DNA of 44,173 bases from an uncultured Lachnospiraceae bacterium (GTDB taxonomy: Bacteria > Bacillota > Clostridia > Lachnospirales > Lachnospiraceae). The stretch is taken from contig CALDLG010000162.1 in assembly GCA_937910785.1 (NCBI GenBank), positions 1 to 44,173 of the forward strand, read 5' to 3'. The notes beneath the pieces were generated by a model. That model saw nothing but the letters and a program-made list of their open reading frames with translations. It did not search any database and was not told the DNA's origin. Below, piece after piece: positions 33,172 through 40,665 of the stretch. The translations under genes and the position numbers were made by a program. Positions within the stretch are counted from its first letter, which is position 1, and every line of letters starts with the position of its first letter.

Positions 33172-34146
33172 ATGATTGATAAACTGATTCAGAAGATTGA
33201 ACGGACAAATGCACCGATTGTTGTGGGACTTGATCCGATGTTAAAGTATATACCGGAGCATTTAAAGAAGAAGGCTTACGCGGAATACGGGGAAACGTTA
33301 AAGGGCGCGGCGGAGGCCGTCTGGTCCTTTAATAAAGAGATTGTCGATCATATCTGTGATCTGATTCCCGCGGTTAAGCCGCAGATCGCGATGTATGAGC
33401 AGTTTGGCATGGAGGGACTGCTTGTGTTCCAAAGGACGGTGGAATATTGTAAAGAAAAGGGACTGCTTGTAATCGGCGATGTGAAGCGGGGCGATATCGG
33501 TTCGACTTCCGAGGCATATGCGGTGGGGCATTTGGGCGGCGTGCAGATCGGCAGTCAGTTCTGCCGCGGTTTCGATGAAGATTTTGTGACGGTGAATCCT
33601 TATCTTGGTTCCGATGGAGTGAAGCCTTTTATCAAAGTCTGTCAGGAGGAAAAGAAAGGCATTTTTGTTCTTGTCAAAACATCCAATCCGAGCAGCGGTG
33701 AATTTCAGGACCGCATGGTGCGCGGGAGTTTGGAGGCGGGGACGGAAAGTGTGAATGGCACATGTGCGTGCGACAGACCGCTTTATGAAATCGTCGGCGA
33801 GAAAGTCGCTGAATGGGGCGCGGAATGTATGGGCAGCTCCTACAGTAATGTGGGTGCGGTGGTTGGAGCAACCTATCCGGAGCAGGGCAGGGCGCTTCGC
33901 AAACTGATGCCGAAGACTTTTATCCTTGTGCCGGGGTATGGCGCGCAGGGAGGAAAAGGCGCGGATCTTGTGCATTTCTTCAACGAAGACGGGCTTGGCG
34001 CGATCGTGAATTCTTCCAGAGGCATCATTGCCGCATATAAACAGGAAGAGTATGCGAAGTATGGAGAGGAGCATTTTGCACAGGCCGCCAGGGCAGCGGT
34101 ACTCGCCATGAAGGAGGATATTGCCGGAGCGCTGGAGAGGAGATAA
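33172..34146 (+). CDS. pyrF: Orotidine 5'-phosphate decarboxylase
   Basis: Last step of UMP synthesis: decarboxylates OMP. The product of 324 residues belongs to the longer PyrF type. Visible: IVVGLDPMLKYIP at the start, active-site GDVKRGDIGST with D103 and K105, TVNPYLGSDGVKPF, VLVKTSNPSS and PGYGAQGG near the phosphate-binding end. ATG 33172 starts the typical MIDKLIQKIE; an ATG four codons earlier is in frame. The following pyrE start is 40 bp past the stop. Cytoplasmic. Confidence 0.95.
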   Translation: MIDKLIQKIERTNAPIVVGLDPMLKYIPEHLKKKAYAEYGETLKGAAEAVWSFNKEIVDHICDLIPAVKPQIAMYEQFGMEGLLVFQRTVEYCKEKGLLVIGDVKRGDIGSTSEAYAVGHLGGVQIGSQFCRGFDEDFVTVNPYLGSDGVKPFIKVCQEEKKGIFVLVKTSNPSSGEFQDRMVRGSLEAGTESVNGTCACDRPLYEIVGEKVAEWGAECMGSSYSNVGAVVGATYPEQGRALRKLMPKTFILVPGYGAQGGKGADLVHFFNEDGLGAIVNSSRGIIAAYKQEEYAKYGEEHFAQAARAAVLAMKEDIAGALERR

Positions 34147-34186
34147 TCGGCCGGATGGAGAACGCGGCGGAAGAAGGAGCGGAAAG

Positions 34187-34864
34187 ATGGAAAATTACAA
34201 AAAAGAATTTATCGAGTTCATGGTAGACAGCCAGGTTCTTAAGTTTGGCGATTTCACTTTAAAGAGCGGCAGAAAATCTCCTTTTTTCATGAATGCGGGC
34301 GCATATGTGACGGGAGCGCAGCTTCGCAGGCTGGGTGAATATTACGCCAGAGCGATTCATGATCATTACGGTCTTAATTTTGATGTGCTGTTCGGACCGG
34401 CCTATAAGGGAATTCCCCTTGCCGTCGCAGCAACGATGGCGATCAGTGAGCTGTATGGCAAAGAGGTGAGATACTGTTCCAACCGGAAAGAGGTAAAGGA
34501 TCATGGCGATACGGGAATCCTTCTTGGAAGTAAACTGAAGGACGGCGACAGAGTCGTGATCATCGAGGATGTCACGACTTCGGGGAAATCCATCGAGGAG
34601 ACTTTTCCGATTCTGAAGGCTCAGGCGGATGTGAAAATCGTTGGGCTGATGGTATCTTTAAACCGGATGGAGCGGGGACTGGAGAGTACGAAGAGCGCGC
34701 TCGATGAAATCCGGGAGAAGTACGGTTTTGAAGCGAATGCCATCGTTACGATGGAAGATGTGGTGGAATGCCTGTACAATAAGCCATATAAAGGAAGCAT
34801 CTGCATCGACGATGCGCTGAAAGCGTCGATCGACGAATATTATGAGCAGTACGGCGTAAAATAG
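34187..34864 (+). CDS. pyrE: Orotate phosphoribosyltransferase
   Basis: Converts orotate and PRPP to OMP, the step before PyrF. The 225-residue product has FGDFTLKSGRKSPFFMNAG, GPAYKGIPLA, and the PRPP-binding motif VVIIEDVTTSGKS. ATG 34187 follows AAGGAGCGGAAAG and gives the expected N terminus MENYKKEFIEFM; the longer open frame overlapping pyrF has no family match. Adjacent to pyrF in one operon. Confidence 0.96.
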   Translation: MENYKKEFIEFMVDSQVLKFGDFTLKSGRKSPFFMNAGAYVTGAQLRRLGEYYARAIHDHYGLNFDVLFGPAYKGIPLAVAATMAISELYGKEVRYCSNRKEVKDHGDTGILLGSKLKDGDRVVIIEDVTTSGKSIEETFPILKAQADVKIVGLMVSLNRMERGLESTKSALDEIREKYGFEANAIVTMEDVVECLYNKPYKGSICIDDALKASIDEYYEQYGVK

Positions 34865-34925
34865 AAATGGAATATCCGCCCAGGTGGACAGATCGCGCAG
34901 GTTATGGAAAGGCATGGTAAAGAAT

Positions 34926-35078
34926 ATGGAAGAAAAAACATATAGAACAATGGGAGGCGCCGGGGCAATGAATATTGCGGTCGGGGTTGTCAGTCTGGTA
35001 CTGGGAGTTACAAGCGGTATTCTCCTGATTATCGGCGGTGCGAAGCTTCTGGCCGGCAGAAGCAAAATATTATTCTGA
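34926..35078 (+). CDS. Small membrane protein, 50 residues
   Basis: Tiny protein with a hydrophilic N terminus, a single hydrophobic segment (about 16-40, Gly/Val/Leu rich) and a basic tail. No family recognised. It starts about 60 bp after pyrE and is followed by two alternative hairpins and a second small membrane protein. The start ATG 34926 follows the GGAAAGGCATGGTAA leader seen before several genes in this region. It may act with the next gene. Confidence 0.6.
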   Translation: MEEKTYRTMGGAGAMNIAVGVVSLVLGVTSGILLIIGGAKLLAGRSKILF

Positions 35079-35085
35079 GAAAACG

Positions 35086-35136
35086 AATGGGTATTCCGCA
35101 GGGGATGCCCATTTGCAGATTATGAGCATGCAAATG
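35086..35136 (+). promoter_or_regulatory. Two overlapping, mutually exclusive hairpins before a small membrane protein gene
   Basis: Hairpin 1: AATGGGTATTCC (35086-35097) pairs with GGGATGCCCATT (35102-35113), 12 bp with two G-T pairs and a 4-base loop. Hairpin 2: CATTTGCA (35110-35117) pairs with TGCAAATG (35129-35136). They share 35110-35113 so cannot form fully together. Only a short T stretch follows hairpin 1. This resembles an attenuator; a ligand is not suggested by known riboswitch motifs. Confidence 0.4.
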
Positions 35137-35158
35137 GCAAAAAGGAAACGGGGATTAT

Positions 35159-35482
35159 ATGAGTCACAGGAACAGCTTTATTTTTACCAATAAAAGCCAT
35201 ACGGAAAAGGGGATTATGGCAACGATACTGGGTGTTATTTCTCTGGCGACACTGGGGTATGCAATCGTTACGAGTTATCAAAACGGCGGAGAGGTGCCTC
35301 CGCAGTATGGAGCGGCGGTTCTGCTCGTAACGTTTTTTGCGCTTGCAGGAGCGGCGCTTGGCGTGATCTCCAGAACGGAACGGGATAAGTATTACTTTTT
35401 TTCCTATCTCGGTATTCTGCTGAATGTGATCGCACTCGGCATTATCAGCGCCGTTTTGTATGCGGGCGCTTATGCGGTCTGA
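35159..35482 (+). CDS. Small three-helix membrane protein (possibly DUF6142)
   Basis: Product of 107 residues with three hydrophobic helices (about 19-40, 50-70, 80-103) and a hydrophilic N terminus containing FTNKSHTEKGIMATILG. The helix arrangement and N-terminal motif recall small Lachnospiraceae membrane proteins of the DUF6142 type; that name is from memory and tentative. Function unknown. The GTG/ATG region of the aminopeptidase follows after about 45 bp. Confidence 0.7.
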   Translation: MSHRNSFIFTNKSHTEKGIMATILGVISLATLGYAIVTSYQNGGEVPPQYGAAVLLVTFFALAGAALGVISRTERDKYYFFSYLGILLNVIALGIISAVLYAGAYAV

Positions 35483-35528
35483 GAGTCCGGAGGAAAGCGT
35501 ATGGAAAGGAAAAGGAAGGGATAGAAAG

Positions 35529-37718
35529 ATGCAGGAAAATATGACGATCGAAGAAAAGGAAGAACTGGAAGCGGAGAGATTTGCGCTGGCATATGAAAGA
35601 ATCGGACAGATTTCGTCCGAGAAGGGATGCCGCCGGGCGTATCATGATTATTTTGTCAAAATGGCGGATTTCGTCCGGATGATGAAGGATACATGGGATT
35701 TTGTGGAAAGCGGCGAGCTGCGGAGGGCGCCTTTGGAGGAGCTTCAGAGGCGGAACCGGGAGATATATGAGGATATTCTTCCGGAAAATTATGAAAAGAG
35801 CTATGCGAACCCCGTATTTGCGGTGGAATGCTTCGGTGAGCCGATGGGCCGGCTGCTTTCGTTTCTGTATACCGAGCTGCGGGGCATGATTCCTGCGGCT
35901 TATGAGCAGTCCAGGGCAGGCATGGTCATTCGGATGGAGCTTTTGCTTGAAATCTATCAGGCGTTCCTGTGCGCAGCGCAGGAGGCCGGAAGCGACGGCC
36001 TGCCGGGCGCGGAAAGAAAAGAAGAAAACGGAAACAGCTGCATCGGCCTGTCGGGCGCGGAAAGAGCGGAGGAAAGCAAAGACAGCTGCATCGGCCTGCC
36101 GGAACCGGAGGAAATCCGGAAGATCGCGTACTGGTATGTCAGCGATTATTATGAAACGGAAAGCTGTGCGAAGGTGGCGCAAATGGTCTGCCCGGAGTTT
36201 GATTTTGCGGCCCGTATTGTGACGGAGAGCGATCTATCGGATCTTCGCTATCTGTATTATTACGGAGAGTATGTGTCGGAAAATGAAATCCTGACGGCGG
36301 AACATTTAGGCCGGCTGCCGGAGGAAACGATCCGGCTGATGGCGGATACCTATACGGAAGGCTATCGGGTCGGCTTTGCGGTATGCAATAAGGATATTTC
36401 GATTAAAAAGACGGTCAATGTGCGATACGCGCTCGGTTTTGAGCTGATGATCCGGGAAGCGGTGCGAAATTTTGAGAAAATGGGATTAAAACCGACAATC
36501 TATCGTTCCGGCGCCAACATTTTCCAGGGACGGAGCGTGCATAAGAACGGCTATTTCGGCGCCAATCCGAATAAACAGTTTGATTACGACCACCGGGAAG
36601 ACAGCGCGCTGTTTCTGGATAAACAGCTTGTGGAGCGCAGACTGGAATGTCTGCAGAACGCTTTTGAGCAGTACAGGGTACAGGCGGGCGTTTTCGGCGG
36701 ACCGGCGGTGTTGGAGATTTTCGGGGAGCAGCCTTTCGTGCCGAAGAATAAGGAAGCGGCCTGTAAGCTGAGCGATAAGCAGCAGAAGCTCTCGGTAGAA
36801 TATGCATCCAGAGCGGGAGCAATGCAGAACCGCTATATTAAAGGAGAGGAGAGAAGCTTTACGATCATCGCATTTCCGACGCCGGAGATCGGAGAGAATT
36901 ATGATGAGATTTTTGACGAGATCATCCGTATCAATACGCTCGATTATCAGCTGTATCAGGGGATTCAGCAGAAAATCATCGATGCGCTCGATCTGGGAGA
37001 TTATGTGCTCGTCAAAGGAATGGGAAAGAACCGCACCGACCTGAAGGTAAAGCTTCATACGCTGTGCGATCCGGAGAAAGAAACGAATTTCGAAAACTGT
37101 GTGGCGGATGTGAATATTCCCGTGGGAGAGGTCTTCACGTCTCCGCAGCTTGCCGGAACGGAAGGGCTTCTGCATGTGACGCGCGTATTTTTGAATGAGC
37201 TGGAATACAAAGACTTTTCCGTCCGTTTCCGGGACGGTATGATTGTGGAATATGACTGCCGCAATTTTGCGGGAGAACAGGAAAATAAACAGTACATCAA
37301 AGACAATGTGCTGTTTCATCATGAGACACTGCCGCTCGGAGAGTTTGCCATCGGGACGAATACGACGGCTTATGTGGCGGCGAAAAAGTACGGAATAGAG
37401 GATAAGATGCCCATCCTGATTGCGGAAAAGACCGGTCCCCATTTCGCGGTGGGCGATACCTGTTATTCCCATGAGGAAGAGATAAAGAGCTATAATCCCG
37501 ACGGCAAGGAAATCGCAGCGAAGGAAAATGAAGTTTCCGCGCTGCGCGGTCAGGACATGGAAAAGGCATATTTTAACTGCCATACGGATATTACGATTCC
37601 TTATGACGAGCTGGGAGAGCTGTCCGTCGTCACGAAGGAGAACGAAGTTATACCGATTATCGTGGAAGGAAGGTTTGTCCTGCCCGGAACGGAAGAATTG
37701 AATCAGGCATTTGCATAA
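35529..37718 (+). CDS. M29-type aminopeptidase with long N-terminal extension
   Basis: Metallo-aminopeptidase of 729 residues, far longer than typical M29 enzymes (about 400). The C-terminal half (about 330-729) carries the family features: E534 in PVGEVFTSPQLAGTEG, E605 in LGEFAIGTNTTAYVA, H638 in GPHFAVGDTCYS, and H685-x-D687 in CHTDITIP, consistent with the two-metal site. The N-terminal 320 residues have no recognised family; they include a 16-residue tandem repeat (CIGL.GAER.EE) at about 157-195. ATG 35529 follows GGAAAGGAAAAGGAAGGG. The stop codon TAA lies inside the 7-bp target duplication of the downstream repeat element. Cleaves N-terminal residues from peptides; natural substrate unknown. 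Confidence 0.85.
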   Translation: MQENMTIEEKEELEAERFALAYERIGQISSEKGCRRAYHDYFVKMADFVRMMKDTWDFVESGELRRAPLEELQRRNREIYEDILPENYEKSYANPVFAVECFGEPMGRLLSFLYTELRGMIPAAYEQSRAGMVIRMELLLEIYQAFLCAAQEAGSDGLPGAERKEENGNSCIGLSGAERAEESKDSCIGLPEPEEIRKIAYWYVSDYYETESCAKVAQMVCPEFDFAARIVTESDLSDLRYLYYYGEYVSENEILTAEHLGRLPEETIRLMADTYTEGYRVGFAVCNKDISIKKTVNVRYALGFELMIREAVRNFEKMGLKPTIYRSGANIFQGRSVHKNGYFGANPNKQFDYDHREDSALFLDKQLVERRLECLQNAFEQYRVQAGVFGGPAVLEIFGEQPFVPKNKEAACKLSDKQQKLSVEYASRAGAMQNRYIKGEERSFTIIAFPTPEIGENYDEIFDEIIRINTLDYQLYQGIQQKIIDALDLGDYVLVKGMGKNRTDLKVKLHTLCDPEKETNFENCVADVNIPVGEVFTSPQLAGTEGLLHVTRVFLNELEYKDFSVRFRDGMIVEYDCRNFAGEQENKQYIKDNVLFHHETLPLGEFAIGTNTTAYVAAKKYGIEDKMPILIAEKTGPHFAVGDTCYSHEEEIKSYNPDGKEIAAKENEVSALRGQDMEKAYFNCHTDITIPYDELGELSVVTKENEVIPIIVEGRFVLPGTEELNQAFA
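35997..36108 (+). repeat. 48-bp tandem repeat inside the aminopeptidase gene
   Basis: Copies start at 35997, 36045 and (partial) 36093 with GGCCTG, period 48 bp, encoding 16-residue units of hydrophilic sequence. The repeat is in frame, in the N-terminal extension, and may vary in copy number. Confidence 0.75.
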
Positions 37719-38033
37719 AAGGGTTCAGGTGTCAAAAGGTGGTTTTTACAAATGGAATGGGCATGTTGCACAAAAGGTTCCCGCTGCGTCCCGGCTCCGG
37801 CGAATGAATTTTCTAAGCATTCCGGCAAGGCAGAGAAAACGGACGCAAACGCCCGGCATTCGCATCCATGCTCAGTCCGGGTTTTCCGTGGCATCCATGC
37901 CCCGGAATTGCTGTTTGATGGAACGGAATACTAAGAAAATTTCACGCGCCTGCACAGGGCCGCAGCGGGAACCTTTTGTGCAACATGCCAACCAATTTTT
38001 CGAGAGCGCCTTTTGACATCTGAACCATAAAAG
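37715..38033 (+). mobile_element. 305-bp MITE-like element with terminal inverted repeats and 7-bp target duplication
   Basis: The element 37722-38026 is flanked by identical ATAAAAG (37715-37721 and 38027-38033), a 7-bp target duplication. Ends: GGTTCAGGTGTCAAAAGG (37722-37739) pairs with 38009-38026, 17 of 18 bases. Inside, 37761-37788 and 37961-37988 are perfect 28-bp inverted repeats, and much of the rest pairs imperfectly, so the whole element is a near-palindrome. No transposase is encoded; the short open frames inside are by-products of the symmetry. It needs a transposase in trans, of unidentified family. Inserted exactly at the stop codon of the aminopeptidase gene, leaving TAA intact. 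Confidence 0.85.
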
Positions 38034-38048
38034 ACGAAGAAGCGGGCG

Positions 38049-38210
38049 TCCGGCAGGAGATGCGCAGAGACTCTTCCATAGGAGGCGCTTGAAAGGCGCC
38101 GGTTCTTAGCGAAATGCGGCTATGCCGCGATTGAGCTTAGTACCGCTGCAGCCTTTCACGGAGCGGAAGCGTGCCTCCAATGGAAGAGTCTCTGCGCATC
38201 TCCTGTCGGA
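38049..38210 (+). repeat. 162-bp palindromic structured element
   Basis: Arms of 40 bases (38049-38088 and 38171-38210) match as inverted repeats at 37 of 40 positions, so the RNA would form a long stem. Inside, GAAAGGC (38091-38097) pairs with GCCTTTC (38151-38157), and a hairpin GCGGC-TAT-GCCGC lies at 38116-38128. No coding sequence. It could be a second, older mobile repeat, a structured RNA, or a strong bidirectional terminator between the aminopeptidase and pur genes. No target duplication was found at its ends. Confidence 0.7.
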
Positions 38211-38270
38211 CTCATAACCCACAGCGGGATCATACCGAACACACACAAACACTCACGAAGAAATTTCATA

Positions 38271-38299
38271 TTGCGCATTGTCATAAAATTTAGTAGAAT
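38271..38299 (+). promoter_or_regulatory. Likely promoter for the pur operon
   Basis: TTGCGC (38271-38276), 17 bp and TAGAAT (38294-38299), about 165 bp before purE. The long leader that follows holds a hairpin (GATTTTC 38344-38350 with GAAAATC 38377-38383, inner GGCA/TGCC). No purine riboswitch signature was seen. Confidence 0.45.
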
Positions 38300-38343
38300 A
38301 TAGAAAGAAATATGTTCTTTTTCCACAACATATAGTGTGAAGA

Positions 38344-38383
38344 GATTTTCCAGGGCATTTGCAAAACACTGCCGGAGAAAATC
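38344..38383 (+). promoter_or_regulatory. Hairpin in the purE leader
   Basis: GATTTTC pairs with GAAAATC, and inside it GGCA (38354-38357) pairs with TGCC (38370-38373). It could be part of a regulatory leader; no T-run follows. The rest of the leader up to the GGAGG of purE holds a second GC-rich hairpin region near 38413-38430. Confidence 0.35.
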
Positions 38384-38467
38384 CATGATTTGCGGAGCGA
38401 TTCCGGAACAGGGGCCGCGGCCTGGCTGCGGCATGGAACTGATGTGAAACAGAAACGGAGGATAATG

Positions 38468-38968
38468 ATGGCACAGGTAGGAATTGTAATGGGAAGCGAC
38501 TCGGATATGCCCGTCATGGCGAAAGCGGCAGATATTCTGGAAGAACTGGGGATCTCCTATGAGATGACGATTATTTCCGCACACAGAGAGCCGGATGTTT
38601 TTTTTGAATATGCGAAGAGTGCGGAGAGCAAAGGCTATAAAGTGATCATAGCGGGAGCCGGTAAAGCGGCTCATCTGCCGGGAATGTGCGCGGCGATCTT
38701 TCCGATGCCGGTCATCGGCATCCCGATGAAGACTTCTGATCTGGGCGGCGTGGATTCCCTTTATTCCATCGTACAGATGCCTTCCGGCATTCCGGTGGCG
38801 ACGGTTGCGATCAACGGAGGACAGAATGCGGGGATTCTGGCGGCGAAAATTCTGGCCACATCCGACGAAGCGCTGTTACAGCGCCTGAAAGATTATTCCC
38901 GGACTTTGAAGGAAAGCGTTCAGAAGAAAGATGCGCGCCTGAAAGAAGTCGGTTATAAAAATTATTGA
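38468..38968 (+). CDS. purE: 5-(carboxyamino)imidazole ribonucleotide mutase / AIR carboxylase
   Basis: Purine synthesis: makes CAIR. The 166-residue product has GSDSDMPVM near the start, S-A-H39-R in the active site, and GKAAHLPGM with H69. Two positions differ from the common class I pattern: SAHREPD in place of SAHRTPD, and K66 in GAGKAAHLPGM where Gly is usual. No purK is visible in the window. ATG 38468 is six bases after GGAGG; ATG 38465 is one codon earlier. First gene of the pur operon. Confidence 0.93.
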   Translation: MAQVGIVMGSDSDMPVMAKAADILEELGISYEMTIISAHREPDVFFEYAKSAESKGYKVIIAGAGKAAHLPGMCAAIFPMPVIGIPMKTSDLGGVDSLYSIVQMPSGIPVATVAINGGQNAGILAAKILATSDEALLQRLKDYSRTLKESVQKKDARLKEVGYKNY

Positions 38969-39019
38969 CAAAATGACACAGTGATTGATACGGACGGAGG
39001 AAGGAGCAGAGTTAGCGTT

Positions 39020-40045
39020 ATGGATTATAAGACCGCGGGCGTCGATATCGAGGCAGGCTATAAATCGGTGGAGCTGATGAAAAAATATGTACAGGGGACG
39101 ACAAGACCGGAAGTGCTCGGCGGGCTCGGTGGATTTTCGGGAGCCTTTTCCCTTGCTGAAATGAAGAATATGGAGAAACCGACACTTGTGTCAGGAACAG
39201 ATGGCGTCGGAACCAAGCTGAAACTGGCTTTTTTGTTGGATAAGCACGACACTGTTGGCATCGACTGCGTTGCCATGTGTGTGAACGATATTGCCTGTGC
39301 GGGCGGAGAACCGCTGTTTTTCTTAGACTATATCGCCTGCGGAAAGAACTATCCGGAAAAGATCGCACAGATCGTGAAGGGAGTTTCCGACGGCTGCATA
39401 CAGGCGGGCGCGGCGCTGATCGGCGGAGAGACGGCGGAGATGCCGGGCTTTTATCCGGAAGACGAATATGATCTGGCAGGCTTTGCGGTCGGTATCGTGG
39501 ATGAAAAGGATCTGATCACCGGGGAAAATATCAGACCGGGAGACGCGCTGATCGGCATCGCTTCCTCCGGCGTGCACAGCAATGGTTTTTCCCTTGTCAG
39601 AAAAGTATTTGATATGACAAGAGAAAGTCTGGATACTTATTATGAGGAGCTTGGAGGAACGCTTGGGGAAGCGCTGCTTGCGCCGACCAAAATTTATGTG
39701 AAAGCGTTGAAAGCGGTTAAGGATGCGGGCGTAACGGTGAAGGGATGCAGCCATATCACCGGAGGCGGTTTCTATGAAAATATTCCAAGGATGCTGCCGG
39801 AGGGCGCAAATGCGCAGATCCGGAAGGACAGCTATCCGGTGCTGCCGATTTTCGAATTATTGCGGCGGACCGGCAATCTGGAAGAGAAAATGATGTATAA
39901 TACATATAATATGGGACTCGGCATGGTGCTTGCCGTAGCGCAGGAAGATGCGGATCAGGTTATGGAAGCGGTCCGGACGGCGGGGGAGACACCCTATCGA
40001 ATCGGTGAGATTGTTTCCGGAGAAAAGGGAGTGACGTTATGCTGA
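39020..40045 (+). CDS. purM: Phosphoribosylformylglycinamidine cyclo-ligase
   Basis: Closes the imidazole ring to form AIR in purine synthesis. The 341-residue product shows the PurM pattern: DYKTAGVDIEAGYKSVELMK, GVGTKLKLA, DCVAMCVNDIACAGGEPLFFLDYIA, ETAEMPGFY, and GCSHITGGGFYENIPRML. Length fits the family. ATG 39020 is preceded by GGAGGAAGGAG with a longer than usual spacing of about 13 bases. Its stop overlaps purN by 7 bp. Confidence 0.96.
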   Translation: MDYKTAGVDIEAGYKSVELMKKYVQGTTRPEVLGGLGGFSGAFSLAEMKNMEKPTLVSGTDGVGTKLKLAFLLDKHDTVGIDCVAMCVNDIACAGGEPLFFLDYIACGKNYPEKIAQIVKGVSDGCIQAGAALIGGETAEMPGFYPEDEYDLAGFAVGIVDEKDLITGENIRPGDALIGIASSGVHSNGFSLVRKVFDMTRESLDTYYEELGGTLGEALLAPTKIYVKALKAVKDAGVTVKGCSHITGGGFYENIPRMLPEGANAQIRKDSYPVLPIFELLRRTGNLEEKMMYNTYNMGLGMVLAVAQEDADQVMEAVRTAGETPYRIGEIVSGEKGVTLC

Positions 40046-40665
40046 GAATACTCGTATGCGTATCGGGCGGCGGCACGAACCTGCAGGCGCTGATCGACGG
40101 AATTGCGAAAAAAGAGGTTACCAATGCGCAGATTGTCCGTGTGATCAGCAATAACCGGAATGCGTATGCGCTGAAACGGGCAGAGGCAGCGGGGATCGAT
40201 GCGCTTTGCGTATCCCCGAAGGATTACGCGGACAGGGAACGTTTTCATGAGGCATTTATGTCGGCGGTTGCGGAAAAGGAGCCGGATCTGATTGTGTTGT
40301 CCGGTTTTCTGGTGGTGCTGCCGGAGAAAATGATTCAAAGCTACAGAAATCGGATTATCAATATTCACCCGTCCCTGATTCCGTCTTTTTGCGGAAAGGG
40401 ATTTTATGGCCTGACGGTTCATGAAAAGGCGTTGGAGAGAGGCGTAAAGGTAACCGGTGCGACGGTGCATTTTGTCGATGAAGGAACGGATACGGGACCG
40501 ATCATTCTGCAGAAGGCGGTCATGGTAGAGGATAACGATACGCCGGAGATTCTGCAGAAGCGGGTGATGGAGCAGGCGGAATGGAAGATTCTTCCGAAGG
40601 CGGTCGATCTGATCGCGAACGGTAAGGTGACGATAGAAGAAGGAAAGGTAAGGCTTTGCAGATGA
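40039..40665 (+). CDS. purN: Phosphoribosylglycinamide formyltransferase
   Basis: Transfers a formyl group from 10-formyl-THF to GAR. The 208-residue product has VCVSGGGTNLQAL, the catalytic NIHPSLIPSFCGKGFYG region with Asn and His, and GATVHFVDEGTDTGPII with the conserved Asp. Start and stop overlap both neighbours, purM by 7 bp and purD by 4 bp, so the three are translationally coupled. Confidence 0.96.
   Translation: MLRILVCVSGGGTNLQALIDGIAKKEVTNAQIVRVISNNRNAYALKRAEAAGIDALCVSPKDYADRERFHEAFMSAVAEKEPDLIVLSGFLVVLPEKMIQSYRNRIINIHPSLIPSFCGKGFYGLTVHEKALERGVKVTGATVHFVDEGTDTGPIILQKAVMVEDNDTPEILQKRVMEQAEWKILPKAVDLIANGKVTIEEGKVRLCR

Noticed and set aside
34121..34186. Upstream extension of the pyrE reading frame overlapping pyrF
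   Set aside because: The extension has no match to the PyrE family, and ATG 34187 has a good ribosome-binding site and the expected N terminus.
35997..36108. CRISPR-like repeat array
   Set aside because: The 48-bp units are contiguous, in frame, without spacers, and inside a coding sequence.
36486..37583. Minus-strand open frame of over 360 codons within the aminopeptidase gene
   Set aside because: The opposite strand carries the M29 metal-site motifs; the minus frame is a shadow.
37703..38016. Small open frames on both strands containing QREPFVQHA
   Set aside because: The same peptide appears on both strands because the MITE arms are inverted repeats; these are by-products, not genes.
38300..38464. 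Purine riboswitch in the purE leader
   Set aside because: The conserved core sequences and three-way junction of the purine riboswitch were not found; only simple hairpins are seen.
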